A stretch of 64,000 bases of DNA, from the NCBI RefSeq assembly GCF_004114615.1, contig NZ_CP035300.1, positions 558,001 through 622,000 on the forward strand. The letters run 5' to 3'. The notes under the pieces were generated by a model. That model did not search any database and had not been told where the DNA came from. It was given only the letters and a program-made list of their open reading frames with translations. This stretch comes from Dyella sp. M7H15-1. GTDB taxonomy: Bacteria > Pseudomonadota > Gammaproteobacteria > Xanthomonadales > Rhodanobacteraceae. Shown piece after piece: positions 52,465 through 64,000 of this stretch. The position numbers and the translations under genes were made by a program. Numbering within the stretch: position 1 is the first letter of the stretch; the number at the start of each line of letters is the position of its first letter.

Positions 52465-54006
52465 ATGGCGACCATGCGTAAACAGTCAGCGAGGAATGAA
52501 GCATGGCCGGCAGGCGACATCGCCTGGATGGCGGGGATCCTGCTGCTTGGCCTGATCGTGCGTTTGTTTCGCATCGATCATCAGCCGTTCTGGCTTGACG
52601 AAGCCTTGACCTCACAACGCATTCACCTTGACTTGAATGGCCTGATTGCCGATAGCTTTACCAATCGGCACATGCCTACCTATTTCCTGCTGTTGCAGTT
52701 CATTTCCCAGTTTGGCAGTAGCGATGCCTGGCTGCGGGTTCCTTCAGCTTTGTTTGGTGCCATGTCGACAGGTGTGGTCTTTGCCATGGCGCGTCGTATA
52801 GGGGGGCGCGGTGCAGGCATGGTGGCAGGGTTGCTGATGGCCTTGTCGCCGCTGCAGGTGCAATACGGGCAGGAAGCACGTTCTTACACGCTGGTGACCT
52901 TGCTGATCACGATTGCGTTATGGGGATTGCTCCGTTTGGCACAGAACCCCGCGCGCGCCGCGCTTGATATTCGTCATGCTGACTCGGAGCGCTGGGGCTG
53001 GGCAACTTATGTGTTTGCAACCATCGCCGCGTTGGATGTGCTGGGTGATGCCGCTCCCTGGCTGATCGCTTCCAACCTTTCGCTATGGCTGATCTGGCGT
53101 GGCCTGTGGCTGGAGTCATCGCCGGATCTGAGTGTGGCGTTCCGACGCAATTGGCTGCTCAGCATTGCTGTGATTATTGCTTGTTGCGTGCCTTTCTATG
53201 CGGCGATCCTGGTGACTAGCGGTGGCCACATGATGCAAAATTTCGACTGGATCCCAGAGATGAGCTTGCAGCATCTGTGGGTGGTTGCCGGCAGCGTCTA
53301 CCTGATGCGCATGACGGCGGTGGTGAAGTTCGACCTGTTGCACACGGCGGTGCCGATGCTTGGAGCAGTGGTGGCCTTAGCTGGGTGTGCAGGTTTGTTC
53401 CGGATGCGCCGGCGACTGGAAGGACAAGTGTTGCTGCTAGGCGTGATGGTGCTGCCGTTGTTGATCCTCGCCATCTCGTTGTTCAAATCGATGCTGCTAC
53501 CGCGCTACATTCTGTGGAGCGCGGCGCCGTTCTTCGTACTAGTTGGGCTAGGCGCTGCGCTATTGCCAAGGCGTGCTTTGCCGGTTGCGATGACAGCCTT
53601 GTTCTTGATGGGGGTGGTCAACCTGGGGCCGGTCTACCGGGTGGAAACCAAGCCGCGCTGGGATATGGCCGCCGCCACGCTGGCCGCCAATGTGCGTCCC
53701 GGCGACACAGTCTTCACAGCCGATCCGAATGCACCGACTATGCTCACGGTGTTGCAGCCAAAACACGGCACACCGATCGAAGCCAATGCCCTGGTAACTT
53801 CGCAGCTCGATCAGGCTGTGGCGCGCTGGAAACAGGGTGGTCGGATCTGGGCCGTGAACGGCCGCTCGGCCTTGGGCGAACGTGAAGAACTGGCGGAGTT
53901 CAAGAATCGCATGGCGGCACTCGGCGCGCCGGCAGTGGAGATTCCCCAGGGCAAGGAAATCACCATTTTGATGTTCCCGGCGCCGGATGAGCCTGCACCA
54001 AACTAG
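52465..54006 (+). CDS. GT39/ArnT-like polytopic membrane glycosyltransferase
   Basis: 513 residues with about ten membrane helices up to residue 390 and a soluble C-terminal domain (395-513). The first periplasmic loop has RIDHQPFWLDEALTSQR, where the acidic DE pair is the metal/lipid-phosphate motif of GT-C enzymes. SPLQVQYGQEARSYTL near 132 is a second family mark. Such proteins transfer a sugar from a polyprenyl-phosphate donor in the periplasm; acceptor and sugar are unknown. ATG at 52465 or 52474. The 234-bp upstream gap shows no gene. Confidence 0.8.
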   Translation: MATMRKQSARNEAWPAGDIAWMAGILLLGLIVRLFRIDHQPFWLDEALTSQRIHLDLNGLIADSFTNRHMPTYFLLLQFISQFGSSDAWLRVPSALFGAMSTGVVFAMARRIGGRGAGMVAGLLMALSPLQVQYGQEARSYTLVTLLITIALWGLLRLAQNPARAALDIRHADSERWGWATYVFATIAALDVLGDAAPWLIASNLSLWLIWRGLWLESSPDLSVAFRRNWLLSIAVIIACCVPFYAAILVTSGGHMMQNFDWIPEMSLQHLWVVAGSVYLMRMTAVVKFDLLHTAVPMLGAVVALAGCAGLFRMRRRLEGQVLLLGVMVLPLLILAISLFKSMLLPRYILWSAAPFFVLVGLGAALLPRRALPVAMTALFLMGVVNLGPVYRVETKPRWDMAAATLAANVRPGDTVFTADPNAPTMLTVLQPKHGTPIEANALVTSQLDQAVARWKQGGRIWAVNGRSALGEREELAEFKNRMAALGAPAVEIPQGKEITILMFPAPDEPAPN

Positions 54007-54015
54007 TGTGGTGTC

Positions 54016-54807
54016 TCACAAGTAACGCGAATGCGGATGAAAGCCGTTGATCAGCGCGGCGGCATCCGCCGGGTCATCCTCGGCGGGGTTGTAGATCAGC
54101 AGGATCCGCAGATCAATCAGGATATGCATCAGGATCGGCAGGGCTAGGCCTCCGGAAAGGATGGCGAGCATGCCGAAGACCAAGCCAGCCGCTGTCGTTT
54201 CGATCACCCCGCGCCTGCCTTGGTAGATATGCCCGAGACCGAAAGCCATGGAGCTGAGCAGCCAGGCAAGCATCAGACTGAGGCTGGGTCCATCCGCAAG
54301 ATGTCCGCGCAAATAGTGAAGCAAGAAACCGCGACATAGCAGTTCCTCGCACACACCAGCGGTGATGCTTAGCAACACCCACCACAGGCGTTCGGATCTG
54401 GAAACCGGCAACATGAAGCGGATGAAAGAGGCTTGGTAGGCTTTCAGATAGGTTTTGCGCATGTCTTTGCGGAACAGGCATTGGATGCTTGGCCACAGTA
54501 TCCACGCAAAGAGCATAGCGATCAGCGCGCTCACGGCCGCCTGGCCTAGCGAATGGCCATCTCGCCAGGGCAGGTCGCTGGGCTGATGAGGTACGACCCG
54601 CAGCGTGCGCAGTGGAGCGAGCATTAAAGCTGCGACAGTGAAGGTCCACGTTGTAAGAACACTTCGGCGATAAAGAGCAAGCCGTGCGGTGCTGCTGCTG
54701 AATTGCTTCAAGCGCTGCATGGTCGGCAGGTTGATCAAGGGAAAGCCAAATACCAACGCGACGGCAAACACATCCTGTGCCAGGCCGAGATACCGATGCA
54801 TGTCCAC
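54016..54807 (-). CDS. CPBP-family intramembrane metalloprotease
   Basis: 263 residues from the GTG at 54807, preceded by AAGGGGAA; the ATG at 54801 is the alternative. About seven membrane helices. The Abi/CAAX protease motifs are GVCEELLCRGFLLHYL (E-E-x3-R) near 168, FGLGHIYQG near 210 and LPILMHILIDL near 243. These are the glutamates and histidines that bind zinc in CPBP proteases. Function in bacteria varies (bacteriocin immunity, envelope processing); no partner is visible here. It converges with the GT39-like gene. Confidence 0.85.
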   Translation of the reverse strand: MDMHRYLGLAQDVFAVALVFGFPLINLPTMQRLKQFSSSTARLALYRRSVLTTWTFTVAALMLAPLRTLRVVPHQPSDLPWRDGHSLGQAAVSALIAMLFAWILWPSIQCLFRKDMRKTYLKAYQASFIRFMLPVSRSERLWWVLLSITAGVCEELLCRGFLLHYLRGHLADGPSLSLMLAWLLSSMAFGLGHIYQGRRGVIETTAAGLVFGMLAILSGGLALPILMHILIDLRILLIYNPAEDDPADAAALINGFHPHSRYL

Positions 54808-55020
54808 GAGGTTCCCCTTATGGCAAGTTGATGTTTGCATCTTTTCTTGTGGCGCTGCGGCTCGCAAGTTACCTCCGAATCGGGTTGATTGCTTCTGTAT
54901 TGCATGATTGCCGACGGATGGTATCGATGAGGAGCGTTTTGTATCGAAGAAGGTAATTTTGATTACCGGAGCGAGCGAGACAAACAGCGCCAGTCACGGC
55001 ACCATGTTTGGCACACCCAT

Positions 55021-55050
55021 AAAAAAAGCCGCTTTGTAGCGGCTTTTTTT
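55021..55050 (-). terminator. terminator of rpmJ (bidirectional form)
   Basis: aaaaaaa-gccgct-ttgt-agcggc-ttttttt, 19 bp after the rpmJ stop on the minus strand. The A and T runs on both sides would allow termination in either direction. Confidence 0.93.
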
Positions 55051-55068
55051 AGGTATTTGCAATAGCGA

Positions 55069-55194
55069 TCAACGCTGGCGTGCCTTGAAGCGCGGGTTGC
55101 TCTTGCAGATCACGAATACTTTGCCGCGACGGCGCACAACCTTGCAGTCACGGTGCCGCTGCTTGGCGGACTTCAAAGAGGAAAGCACCTTCAC
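55069..55194 (-). CDS. rpmJ: 50S ribosomal protein L36 (zinc-ribbon-deficient type)
   Basis: 41 residues from a GTG at 55194, with AGGAG seven bases upstream: [20 protein letters not shown] then [20 protein letters not shown]. It matches E. coli YkgM-like L36, including CKSNPRFKA, and has only two of the four zinc ligands. It is a component of the large ribosomal subunit. A gene this short is easily missed; the start, RBS, terminator and family match are all clear. Confidence 0.95.
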   Translation of the reverse strand: MKVLSSLKSAKQRHRDCKVVRRRGKVFVICKSNPRFKARQR

Positions 55195-55257
55195 GGCAGG
55201 CTCCTAGAACGAAAAGAATCAAAGAAAGCATACAACTATAACGATTTGAGTCTCTTA

Positions 55258-56169
55258 TCACAAGCCCATAAATGTTTTGGCGGCTGCCACCGTTTCGAGG
55301 AACTGAGACACCACCGGCATAGGACCGTCGGCGCGGCTGGCGACGGCCAGCAGCAGATAGGCGTCCGGATCGGCCAACGGCACATAGCTTACGCCAGCCA
55401 GCTTGACGACCTGCATGCTCGCCGGTACAAGGGCCAAACCAATGCCAGCTGCGACCAATGCCAGCAGGCCGTTGAGCTGTTGAGCCTGCTGGCGTACCAC
55501 GGGATGGAAGCCGGCCTTGGCCGCCAGTTGGACCAGTCGATCATAGAGCGTCGCGGCCAGCTCGCGCGGCTGGATCACGAACGGTTCGCCAGCCACTTCG
55601 ACGAGTTCCAGTTGTTCGCGGCCGGCTAGGCGATGGTCTTCAGGCAGGGCGAGCAACAGTGGTTCGCGATCGATTACGTCCATCCGCAGGGCGTAGGCGT
55701 CATCTTCATGGCTGGGCATGTCGCGCACTAGGCCAGCATCGATCTGTCCCAGGCGAATGGCGGCGAACTGGGGTTGGGTATACATCTCGCTCAGCCAGAT
55801 CCTGACATTGGGCGCGTTCTGGCCCATGCTGATCAAAATCTTGGGCAGGGCGGGATGGAACGAGACCGAAACCGTATAGGCCAGCCGCAAGTGTCCGCTG
55901 TATCCAGCCGCGGCTTCGGCGACCTGGATGCGTGTGTCGTCAGCCATGGCCAGGATCTGTCGCGCATGCTCGAGGAATAGTTTGCCCGGCTCTGTCAAAG
56001 TCACATTGCGCTTGTCACGTTTCAGCAGGCAGATGCCGAGATCATGCTCCAGGGCCTGAATTTGCTGGGAAAGCGGAGGTTGGGACAGGTGTAGTCGCTG
56101 CGCGGCCCGGGTAAAGCTCAGTTCTTCAGCCACGGCGATGAAGTAGCGGAGTTGGCGAAAATCAAACAT
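55258..56169 (-). CDS. LysR-family transcriptional regulator
   Basis: 303 residues. The N-terminal winged helix-turn-helix reads FRQLRYFIAVAEELSFTRAA and QRLHLSQPPLSQQIQALEHD. The rest is a periplasmic-binding-like effector domain (about 90-300) with GHLRLAYTVSVSFHPALP. The effector is not evident, and no divergent target gene lies immediately upstream: 56170-56463 is an AT-rich stretch (several tatat) followed by apparently non-coding DNA. It may autoregulate. Confidence 0.93.
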   Translation of the reverse strand: MFDFRQLRYFIAVAEELSFTRAAQRLHLSQPPLSQQIQALEHDLGICLLKRDKRNVTLTEPGKLFLEHARQILAMADDTRIQVAEAAAGYSGHLRLAYTVSVSFHPALPKILISMGQNAPNVRIWLSEMYTQPQFAAIRLGQIDAGLVRDMPSHEDDAYALRMDVIDREPLLLALPEDHRLAGREQLELVEVAGEPFVIQPRELAATLYDRLVQLAAKAGFHPVVRQQAQQLNGLLALVAAGIGLALVPASMQVVKLAGVSYVPLADPDAYLLLAVASRADGPMPVVSQFLETVAAAKTFMGL

Positions 56170-56463
56170 ATATGACTTTCGTATAAATGGGGCCTCAAAT
56201 ATATATTTGATTCTGTATCGCGTCGATCATATTATATGACTGTCGCGGCACTGACCCCCTCCCCTGAGTGCCGCTGACCCTCGCCCCGCAGCGACGCTAC
56301 CCCCGTGGTATCTCGGTCTCCCTCCCCAGAGCCAATACCGACGCGTCGTTGGCGGGGCGCTTCTTTTTTGTCTGCGCAAGTTCCTGCGCAAGTCGAAGTG
56401 AAGACGATCATCCGGCCCGAAGTAGTGTTTAGCCATGCTCCGATTCCTCCCATTGGAACGGGT

Positions 56464-57939
56464 CTACGTTTGGAAGCATTGGCAATGCAGGAGTCTGTAC
56501 CCCTTCATACTGCTACGGGAAACAAGGGTTCTTTCAATGGCGTCAAGTACTTGATCGAGCCGCTTTCCTACATCTTCGGCAAGGAAGCGCAGCACAAAAT
56601 AGCCGTTCTCCTGCAGCAGTTGGTCCTTTCTCCGGTCTCGCCGGTATGCGTCGGCGTCGCCAAGATGCTGAGCGCCATCAAGCTCGATAGCGAGCTTGGC
56701 GTCGGCGCACAACAGATCCACTTCCATTTACCCCCATCCATCAAAGGGAATCGACAGCTCCACGTTGAGCCGGAAGCGTCCAGCGGTGAGCTGCAATGTT
56801 TCCAATCTGCGGAAGAGGAATGCCTCGGTAGCGCTGCGCGCCCGCTCGGCGCCTTCGGCATGGGGCGCGAAGGCTTTCGCCATATGCGCAAAAAGATGAC
56901 CAAGGGGTGCATCCACACCGTCCCGGATAAGTCGCCGAACGCTGGCGGCGTAATCTTGTTTCCAGATCGGGTTGATTGGCAATGAAACCTCAGCTGGCCA
57001 GCCGGGAATGGCGCTGGCGGGAAGCAGTATTTTGTATCCGACCGCTTCATATCCGCGGCAACGCCGATCAAACATTCGGCTCAGCACAGGCAGGTTGAGA
57101 TCAGCATAGTCGTAGACACGGACCTCGTGTTTTCCATCGAAGAGACGATGCAGGCGACCGACATATTGCGCGATCGTTCCTCGCCATGAAACGGGCATGG
57201 TCAGGAAAAGCGTATCCAGTCTCGCATCGTCGAATCCTTCACCGATATATCGCCCGGTGGCAAGCAGGACCCGCGGCTCATTCACCGGAACCTCGGTCAG
57301 ACGCACCGCAACAGCCACGCGCTCCTTGCGTGTTGCTCCACCCTTCAGGATGATCAGATGAGGTACCTCACGCGAAAGCAGGGATGCCAATCGGTCCAAA
57401 TGATCCTTGCGTTCCGTCAACACGACGGGCGAGCGCCCCTCCTTCATGGCTTCAATGACCTCACCGCAAATCAGCGCATTGCGCGCTTCGTTGTTGATCA
57501 AGTCGGTACACACGCCTTGGAACGCGATGCGTGTGTCGGGATCGGGTTCACGCATCGGGCGAAATGCTGTGGGACGGACGTAGACGAAGTGCTCGAAGGG
57601 TCTGATCGCTGCCTGTTTCTTGGCATCCACGCGATGTCGGATGGGGCCGCATTGCATGAACAGAATGGGATGGTGGCCGTCTTTGCGGGCGACCGTCGCG
57701 GTCAGTCCGGTGATGTATTTAGCGTTAGCACGGCGAAGGACCTGCTCGAAACTGGCAGCCGGCAAGTGATGGCATTCATCGACAATGATGTGGCCATAGT
57801 CACCGACTCGATCGTCGACCACGCCCTTGCGAACCAGGCTCTGGATCAACGCGACATCCAATATCCCGGTGAATTTCTTGCGGCCACCTATCAATTTGCG
57901 GAACGTGTTGTTTTCGGTCTTGAAGCTCGTTGCGGCCAT
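56464..57939 (-). pseudogene. SF2 helicase with C-terminal DUF559 nuclease-like domain, truncated and stop-interrupted
   Basis: The helicase homology starts abruptly near residue 17 (GGRKKFTGILDVALIQSLV) and includes the DECH box GHIIVDECHHLP, GLTATVARKDGHHP and motif VI YVGRLHRLF. Walker A and everything before it are missing. After NVELSIPFDGWG a TAA (56728-56730) is followed in the same frame by MEVDLLCADAKLAIELDGAQ and RKDQLLQENGYFVLRF, a DUF559/Vsr-like domain. In intact relatives I recall, both parts form one protein. The deletion and the in-frame stop mark a pseudogene, although a DUF559-only product from 56727 cannot be excluded. Confidence 0.8.
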
Positions 57940-57960
57940 GTCAATGTCCTGATCGTCCTG

Positions 57961-58356
57961 TCACCAGATCGTCTTTACGTGTTTATAGTTGCGAATCTTT
58001 TCGTCGCATGTCACGAGTGGAGCAGCAAGCTTGCGTGCCGTCGCCACAATCATGCGATCAGCTGGATCGTTATGGAATTCGCCTGGCAAATTTACGGATT
58101 TCACGCCAATTTCGATATCGACGGGAAGGACGCGAACGGCTTCGATTTGCGCCAAGGTGTTAAGCCAGTTGCTGACGTCCATCGACAGCACGAGTCTTTC
58201 GCGCTCCACGAGCATGGCGATTTCCCATGCTGAAATGGCCGAAATCACGATCTGATCGGCGTCGAGCTCATCTTCAATAGCTTTTTTGGCATTGGTGCTC
58301 AGAGCATCGTCACCATTCGCCCACCACACGAGGGCGTGGGTATCGAGAACGATCAC
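57961..58356 (-). CDS. vapC: PIN-domain toxin, VapC family
   Basis: 131 residues from a GTG at 58356 that overlaps the antitoxin stop by 4 bases (GTGA). PIN motifs are VLDTHALVWW (first Asp), SAISAWEIAML (Glu), DPADRMIVATA (Asp) and LVTCDEKI (last Asp). It is expected to be a Mg-dependent ribonuclease inhibited by the protein encoded just upstream. An upstream GTG at 58371 would add five residues. It sits where the missing 5' part of the helicase gene should be. Confidence 0.92.
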   Translation of the reverse strand: MIVLDTHALVWWANGDDALSTNAKKAIEDELDADQIVISAISAWEIAMLVERERLVLSMDVSNWLNTLAQIEAVRVLPVDIEIGVKSVNLPGEFHNDPADRMIVATARKLAAPLVTCDEKIRNYKHVKTIW

Positions 58357-58586
58357 TGCGCTGCTTCCCACGTCGCATTAATCGGTGCCGTGGGATCGAG
58401 ATAGCGGACAACAGAGCCACGTAGCACATCGAGCGGATTGTGTTCAACCCTGCGATAGGGTCGGATCTCCAGCGTCGGCTTGCCGTGATCAGTCACGATC
58501 ATGCGTTCGCCGGATGCCTCAATCTGCCGGAAGTATTCCAGCGCTCTTGCCTTGAATTCAGACTTGGAAACCTGATGATCTTCCAT
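58353..58586 (-). CDS. antitoxin, Phd/YefM type, partner of VapC
   Basis: 77 residues from the ATG at 58586 with GGGAGG close upstream. MEDHQVSKSEFKARALEYFR, IVTDHGKPTLEI and RPYRRVEHNPLDVLRGSV follow the Phd/YefM pattern: DNA-binding N-terminus and toxin-wrapping C-terminus. It should repress the pair together with VapC. Confidence 0.9.
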   Translation of the reverse strand: MEDHQVSKSEFKARALEYFRQIEASGERMIVTDHGKPTLEIRPYRRVEHNPLDVLRGSVVRYLDPTAPINATWEAAQ

Positions 58587-58729
58587 GGCACCTCCCATAG
58601 TCATTTGACCATGGTCATTATCGTAGGAAAGTCCGGGAGGCTGGGCAAGTCACCATGTGAGGAAGGGGTTGATAGAAATGCTTAGATTAGTGCTGTAAGT
58701 TCATGTCACTACTTGAATTTCATTCTACA

Positions 58730-60760
<2,031 letters not shown>

Positions 60761-60831
60761 TCAAACGATCGTATGAATGTGCCTGCTATACATCCTGGGC
60801 GCAAGTGGTCCCGTTGCAGCAGGTGCGACGC

Positions 60832-61089
60832 TCAACTCAGCAATTGTCGTACCAGTGAGATGTATTGCCGCTTGGCGTCATCCTGGGACATGCCTTTGAG
60901 CAACGTCCAGGCCTCCTTTTTGGCGGTGCCGATGAAGTCGAAGAAGCCCGGATCGCAGCCACGGACGTCGCCATCCATACCTTGTCTGTAGAGTGCATAA
61001 AGCCTCAGCAGAGTGTCATTGTCGGGGCGTTCGTGCAGTTGCTTGATGTCTGCAGCGGCTTGCTCGAACTCGCGTTGAAGATCATTCAT
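60832..61089 (-). CDS. acyl-CoA-binding protein
   Basis: 85 residues from the ATG at 61089 (MNDLQREFEQAAADIKQLHE), the normal ACBP length. LLRLYALYRQGMDGDVRG and KKEAWTLLKGMSQDDAKRQY carry the Tyr and Lys residues that contact CoA in ACBPs. It buffers long-chain acyl-CoA in the cytoplasm, which fits its position next to fadH. Confidence 0.9.
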   Translation of the reverse strand: MNDLQREFEQAAADIKQLHERPDNDTLLRLYALYRQGMDGDVRGCDPGFFDFIGTAKKEAWTLLKGMSQDDAKRQYISLVRQLLS

Positions 61090-61197
61090 GGCTGATGGCT
61101 GGTACGGAAAAGTGATCGGTTGAGAGCTGGAGAGCATGCGCTTGGAACCCCTGTATACACGTTAAGCTAGGCACTTCCCGTGCCATCAGATCAGTCC

Positions 61198-61878
61198 ATG
61201 CAAACACGTCCGCCTGCGCCTGTACTCACCATCGACGGACCATCCGGATCAGGCAAAGGCACCATCAGCCGGCTCGTTGCTGAGCACTTGGGTTGGCGAT
61301 TGTTGGACTCCGGTGCGTTGTATCGCGCGCTGGGCTATGCAGCCGGGGCCGCCGGACTAGATCTGTCCGACGCCGAGGCAGTCACCCGTTGTGCTGAAAC
61401 CACCCGGATCCAGTTCCGAGCGGCGCCTAATGATGGCGAAACGCGGGTCATCGTCAATGGTCGTGATGCAACCGACGAGTTACGGACCGAGACGGCGGGA
61501 GCGGCAGCGTCCGCGATTGCGTCAGTGCCTTCCGTCCGCAAGGCCTTGGTAGACCTGCAATTAAGTTTCCGCAAGCCGCCTGGCCTGGTGGCGGACGGGC
61601 GGGACATGGGCACGGTGATCTTCCCGGATGCAGCGTTCAAGGTATTCCTGACTGCCAGCGCCGCCGAAAGGGCGAAAAGGCGCTATAAGCAGTTGAAGGA
61701 AAAGGGACTAAGCGTTACACTTTCAACCCTTCAGAGCGAAATTGAAGCGCGTGATGCCCGCGATGCCTTGCGAGCTGTCGCACCGCTCAAGCCCGCCGCC
61801 GATGCAGTGCTGGTCGATACCACCGGCATGGGGATCGAAGACGTGGTCGCTAAAGTTTTGGCCGTCGTAAAGCCGTAA
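61198..61878 (+). CDS. cmk: cytidylate kinase
   Basis: 226 residues from the ATG at 61198; a GTG at 61180 is an alternative. The P-loop is [19 protein letters not shown] near 12. [30 protein letters not shown] and [12 protein letters not shown] are diagnostic for CMP/dCMP kinases. It phosphorylates CMP and dCMP. cmk-rpsA-ihfB is a conserved gammaproteobacterial order. Confidence 0.95.
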   Translation: MQTRPPAPVLTIDGPSGSGKGTISRLVAEHLGWRLLDSGALYRALGYAAGAAGLDLSDAEAVTRCAETTRIQFRAAPNDGETRVIVNGRDATDELRTETAGAAASAIASVPSVRKALVDLQLSFRKPPGLVADGRDMGTVIFPDAAFKVFLTASAAERAKRRYKQLKEKGLSVTLSTLQSEIEARDARDALRAVAPLKPAADAVLVDTTGMGIEDVVAKVLAVVKP

Positions 61879-62042
61879 CCCGGTTTGCGGCGGCTTTGGT
61901 GCTTCATGTCGCGGCATGGAGTTTGGGGTCAACGGTGCCAGGGAGCGATCCCGCAACACCCACAACCGGTGGGCCTGCCCAAGCGCAAACATCCGACGAC
62001 ACGCGATGGGTCAAGGGCCTTTTCTTAATTTACGGAATCAAC
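61879..62042 (+). promoter_or_regulatory. rpsA leader
   Basis: 164 bp between cmk and rpsA. No strong Shine-Dalgarno precedes the ATG at 62043 (tttacggaatcaac). This resembles E. coli rpsA, whose SD-poor structured leader is translated efficiently and repressed by free S1. Autoregulation here is inferred from that precedent. Confidence 0.45.
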
Positions 62043-63716
62043 ATGACTGAAAGTTTTGCCGAGCTGTTTGAACAGAGCCAACAGGCCATCTCCAAACTGA
62101 AGCCGGGCGCCATCGTCACTGGCATCGTGGTGGAAATTCGCAACGATGTCGTTGTGATCAACGCGGGCCTCAAGAGCGAAGGCATCGTCCCGATCGAGCA
62201 GTTCAAAGACGAGAAGGGTGAGTTGGAAGTGCAGGTAGGCGATGAGGTGAAGGTTGCCCTCGACGCCCTGGAAGACGGTTTCGGCGAGACCAAGCTCTCC
62301 CGCGAGAAGGCCAAGCGTTCCATGGTGTGGGACGACCTCGAGCAGGCCTTCGACAAGGAAGAGACCATCACCGGCATGATCTCCGGCAAGGTCAAGGGCG
62401 GCTTCACCGTCGACATCAAGGATGTCCGCGCGTTCCTGCCGGGCTCGCTGGTCGATGTGCGTCCGGTGCGCGATCCGGTGTACCTGGAAGGCAAGGCCCT
62501 CGAATTCAAGATCATCAAGCTGGACCGCAAGCGCAACAATGTCGTGGTCAGCCGCCGTGCTGTCGTCGAGACCGAATTCTCCGAGGAGCGCGAGAAGCTG
62601 CTGGAACGCCTGACCGAAGGCGCGGTGGTGAAGGGCACGGTCAAGAACCTCACCGACTACGGCGCGTTCGTGGACCTGGGCGGCATCGACGGCCTGCTGC
62701 ACATCACCGACATGGCGTGGAAGCGCGTGCGTCATCCGTCCGAAGTGGTCAATGTGGGCGATGAGCTCGATGTGCGCGTGCTGAAGTACGACCGCGAGCG
62801 CAACCGCGTATCGTTGGGTCTGAAGCAGCTGGGCGACGACCCATGGGTCGCCATCTCACGTCGCTACCCGGTCGGCAGCCGTTTGTTCGGCAAAGTTTCC
62901 AACGTCACTGATTACGGCTGCTTTGTTGAGATCGAACCGGGCGTCGAAGGTCTGGTTCACGTTTCCGAAATGGATTGGACCAACAAAAATGTCAATCCGG
63001 CCAAGGTCGTGCAGGTTGGCGATGAGACCGAAGTGATGGTGCTGGACGTGGATGAAGAGCGTCGTCGCATCTCGCTGGGTATCAAGCAGACCCGATCGAA
63101 CCCGTGGGAAGCTTTTGCAGCAATGCACAAGAAGAATGACAAGGTGTCCGGACAGATCAAGTCGATCACCGACTTCGGTATCTTCATCGGCCTGGACGGC
63201 GGCATCGATGGTCTGGTTCACCTGTCCGACATCTCCTGGCAGGTTTCTGGCGAAGACCTTGTGCGCAACTTCAAGAAGGGCGACGAAATCGAGGCTGTGG
63301 TGCTGGCCGTGGATCCAGAGCGTGAGCGCATTTCGCTCGGCATCAAGCAGATGGAGCAGGATCCGTTCGGTCACTTCATGGCAGTGCATCCACGCGGCGC
63401 CATCGTCAACGGTACCGTGAAGGAAGTGGATGCCAAGGGCGCGGTGATCGACTTGGGCGACGGCGTCGAAGGTTACCTGCGCGCTAGCGACATCGCCAAG
63501 GATCGCATCGACGATGCTACTCAGCATCTGAAGGTGGGCGACAAGGTCGAAGCCAAGTTCACCGGTATGGACCGTAAGGGTCGCCAGCTCTCGCTGTCGA
63601 TTCGCGCCAAGGACGAGGAAGAGCTGCAAGACGCCATGGCCGAATACTCGTCCGCGTCGAGTGGCACGACCAAGCTTGGTGATCTGCTCAAGCAGCAGCT
63701 CAACAAAACCGAGTAA
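62043..63716 (+). CDS. rpsA: 30S ribosomal protein S1
   Basis: 557 residues, the full gammaproteobacterial length. [20 protein letters not shown] and [11 protein letters not shown] begin the first of six S1 (OB-fold) domains. Further domains start near [56 protein letters not shown] and [15 protein letters not shown]. It binds mRNA on the 30S subunit for initiation. A frame open upstream to 61896 is just the leader. Confidence 0.97.
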   Translation: MTESFAELFEQSQQAISKLKPGAIVTGIVVEIRNDVVVINAGLKSEGIVPIEQFKDEKGELEVQVGDEVKVALDALEDGFGETKLSREKAKRSMVWDDLEQAFDKEETITGMISGKVKGGFTVDIKDVRAFLPGSLVDVRPVRDPVYLEGKALEFKIIKLDRKRNNVVVSRRAVVETEFSEEREKLLERLTEGAVVKGTVKNLTDYGAFVDLGGIDGLLHITDMAWKRVRHPSEVVNVGDELDVRVLKYDRERNRVSLGLKQLGDDPWVAISRRYPVGSRLFGKVSNVTDYGCFVEIEPGVEGLVHVSEMDWTNKNVNPAKVVQVGDETEVMVLDVDEERRRISLGIKQTRSNPWEAFAAMHKKNDKVSGQIKSITDFGIFIGLDGGIDGLVHLSDISWQVSGEDLVRNFKKGDEIEAVVLAVDPERERISLGIKQMEQDPFGHFMAVHPRGAIVNGTVKEVDAKGAVIDLGDGVEGYLRASDIAKDRIDDATQHLKVGDKVEAKFTGMDRKGRQLSLSIRAKDEEELQDAMAEYSSASSGTTKLGDLLKQQLNKTE

Positions 63717-63728
63717 TGTAGTGCCTGC

Positions 63729-63755
63729 ATCGGGGCGGTGTTGCACCGCCCCGAT
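63729..63755 (+). terminator. hairpin between rpsA and ihfB
   Basis: atcggggcggtg-ttg-caccgccccgat, a perfect 12-bp stem 12 bp after the rpsA stop, followed by tcgttcc. The T-run is poor, so it may attenuate rather than fully stop transcription into ihfB. Confidence 0.65.
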
Positions 63756-63784
63756 TCGTTCCACGTCACGGACATTGGGGACCC

Positions 63785-64000
63785 ATGACCAAATCCGAGC
63801 TGATTGAGGCGCTGGCCAGGCGTCAAACCCATCTTGCGTTTGGCGACGTCGAGCTGGCGGTCAAGAACGTCATCGAGCAGATGAGCCAGGCCCTGGCCAG
63901 CGGTGAGCGTATTGAGGTTCGCGGCTTTGGCAGCTTTGCCCTGCATTACCGGCCTCCGCGCATGGGCCGCAATCCCAAGACTGGCGATGCGGTTGCGTTG
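63785..64000 (+). CDS. ihfB: integration host factor beta subunit (partial)
   Basis: The first 72 residues are visible: [20 protein letters not shown], ending in [20 protein letters not shown] and DAVAL. The RNPKTG motif at the tip of the DNA-binding arm is diagnostic of the HU/IHF family, and the position after rpsA identifies IhfB. IHF bends DNA in recombination, replication and transcription. The 3' end lies outside the window. Confidence 0.95.
   Translation, partial: MTKSELIEALARRQTHLAFGDVELAVKNVIEQMSQALASGERIEVRGFGSFALHYRPPRMGRNPKTGDAVAL

Noticed and set aside
56305-56985. 226-codon plus-strand open frame
   Set aside because: Antisense to the helicase-DUF559 pseudogene, which has clear helicase and nuclease-like motifs on the other strand.
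62025-62735. 236-codon minus-strand open frame
   Set aside because: Antisense to rpsA, a conserved essential gene with a complete family match.

Overview
The window is a chromosomal stretch of a high-GC gammaproteobacterium. Gene content and order (ppk-ppx, cmk-rpsA-ihfB, kbl, metN-metI, pldA, fadH, three linked CspA genes, a YadA-like adhesin, a 41-residue L36 of the type lacking a full zinc ribbon) best fit the Xanthomonadales, probably Rhodanobacteraceae (Dyella/Frateuria/Luteibacter-like). That placement is inference from remembered protein families, not a search.

Layout. 1-4600: core genes (DUF456 start, small kinase, fpr, kbl) interrupted by one AT-rich foreign gene resembling a 2-oxoglutarate/Fe(II) dioxygenase. 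4630-8141: a palindromic MITE-like repeat, then a trimeric autotransporter adhesin ending in a strong terminator. 8144-11148: a degraded group II intron lying directly behind that terminator. Its reverse transcriptase gene is split by a ~2 kb serine-recombinase element whose recombinase frame runs across the left junction. 11384-17949: lpxH with a periplasmic cyclophilin, ppx and ppk, and a di-haem peroxidase.

18315-40509 is the accessory heart of the window: an Rhs/YD-repeat locus. An exported companion protein with a 220-residue tandem repeat precedes one complete exported Rhs protein (about 1775 residues) and a small candidate immunity gene. Behind it lie displaced Rhs pieces: core fragments almost identical to the main gene, three different C-terminal tips, and small membrane proteins right after each tip that look like immunity proteins. 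Two unrelated IS21-family elements, an IS5-family remnant and a 13-bp tag (ggggtcaggttgc) at three junctions mark how the array was assembled. The tips and their downstream genes are AT-rich compared with the core.

40519-64000 is mostly housekeeping: metI-metN (no metQ next to them, where the Rhs/IS scar lies), glutathione peroxidase, PBP4-type carboxypeptidase, OMPLA, a YcaQ-type glycosylase, three cold-shock genes with related leaders, an alpha/beta hydrolase, an Old Yellow Enzyme, a GT39-like membrane protein, a CPBP protease, rpmJ, a LysR regulator, a broken helicase-DUF559 gene beside a Phd-VapC pair, fadH, an acyl-CoA-binding protein, cmk, rpsA and the start of ihfB. I saw no tRNA, rRNA or CRISPR array.
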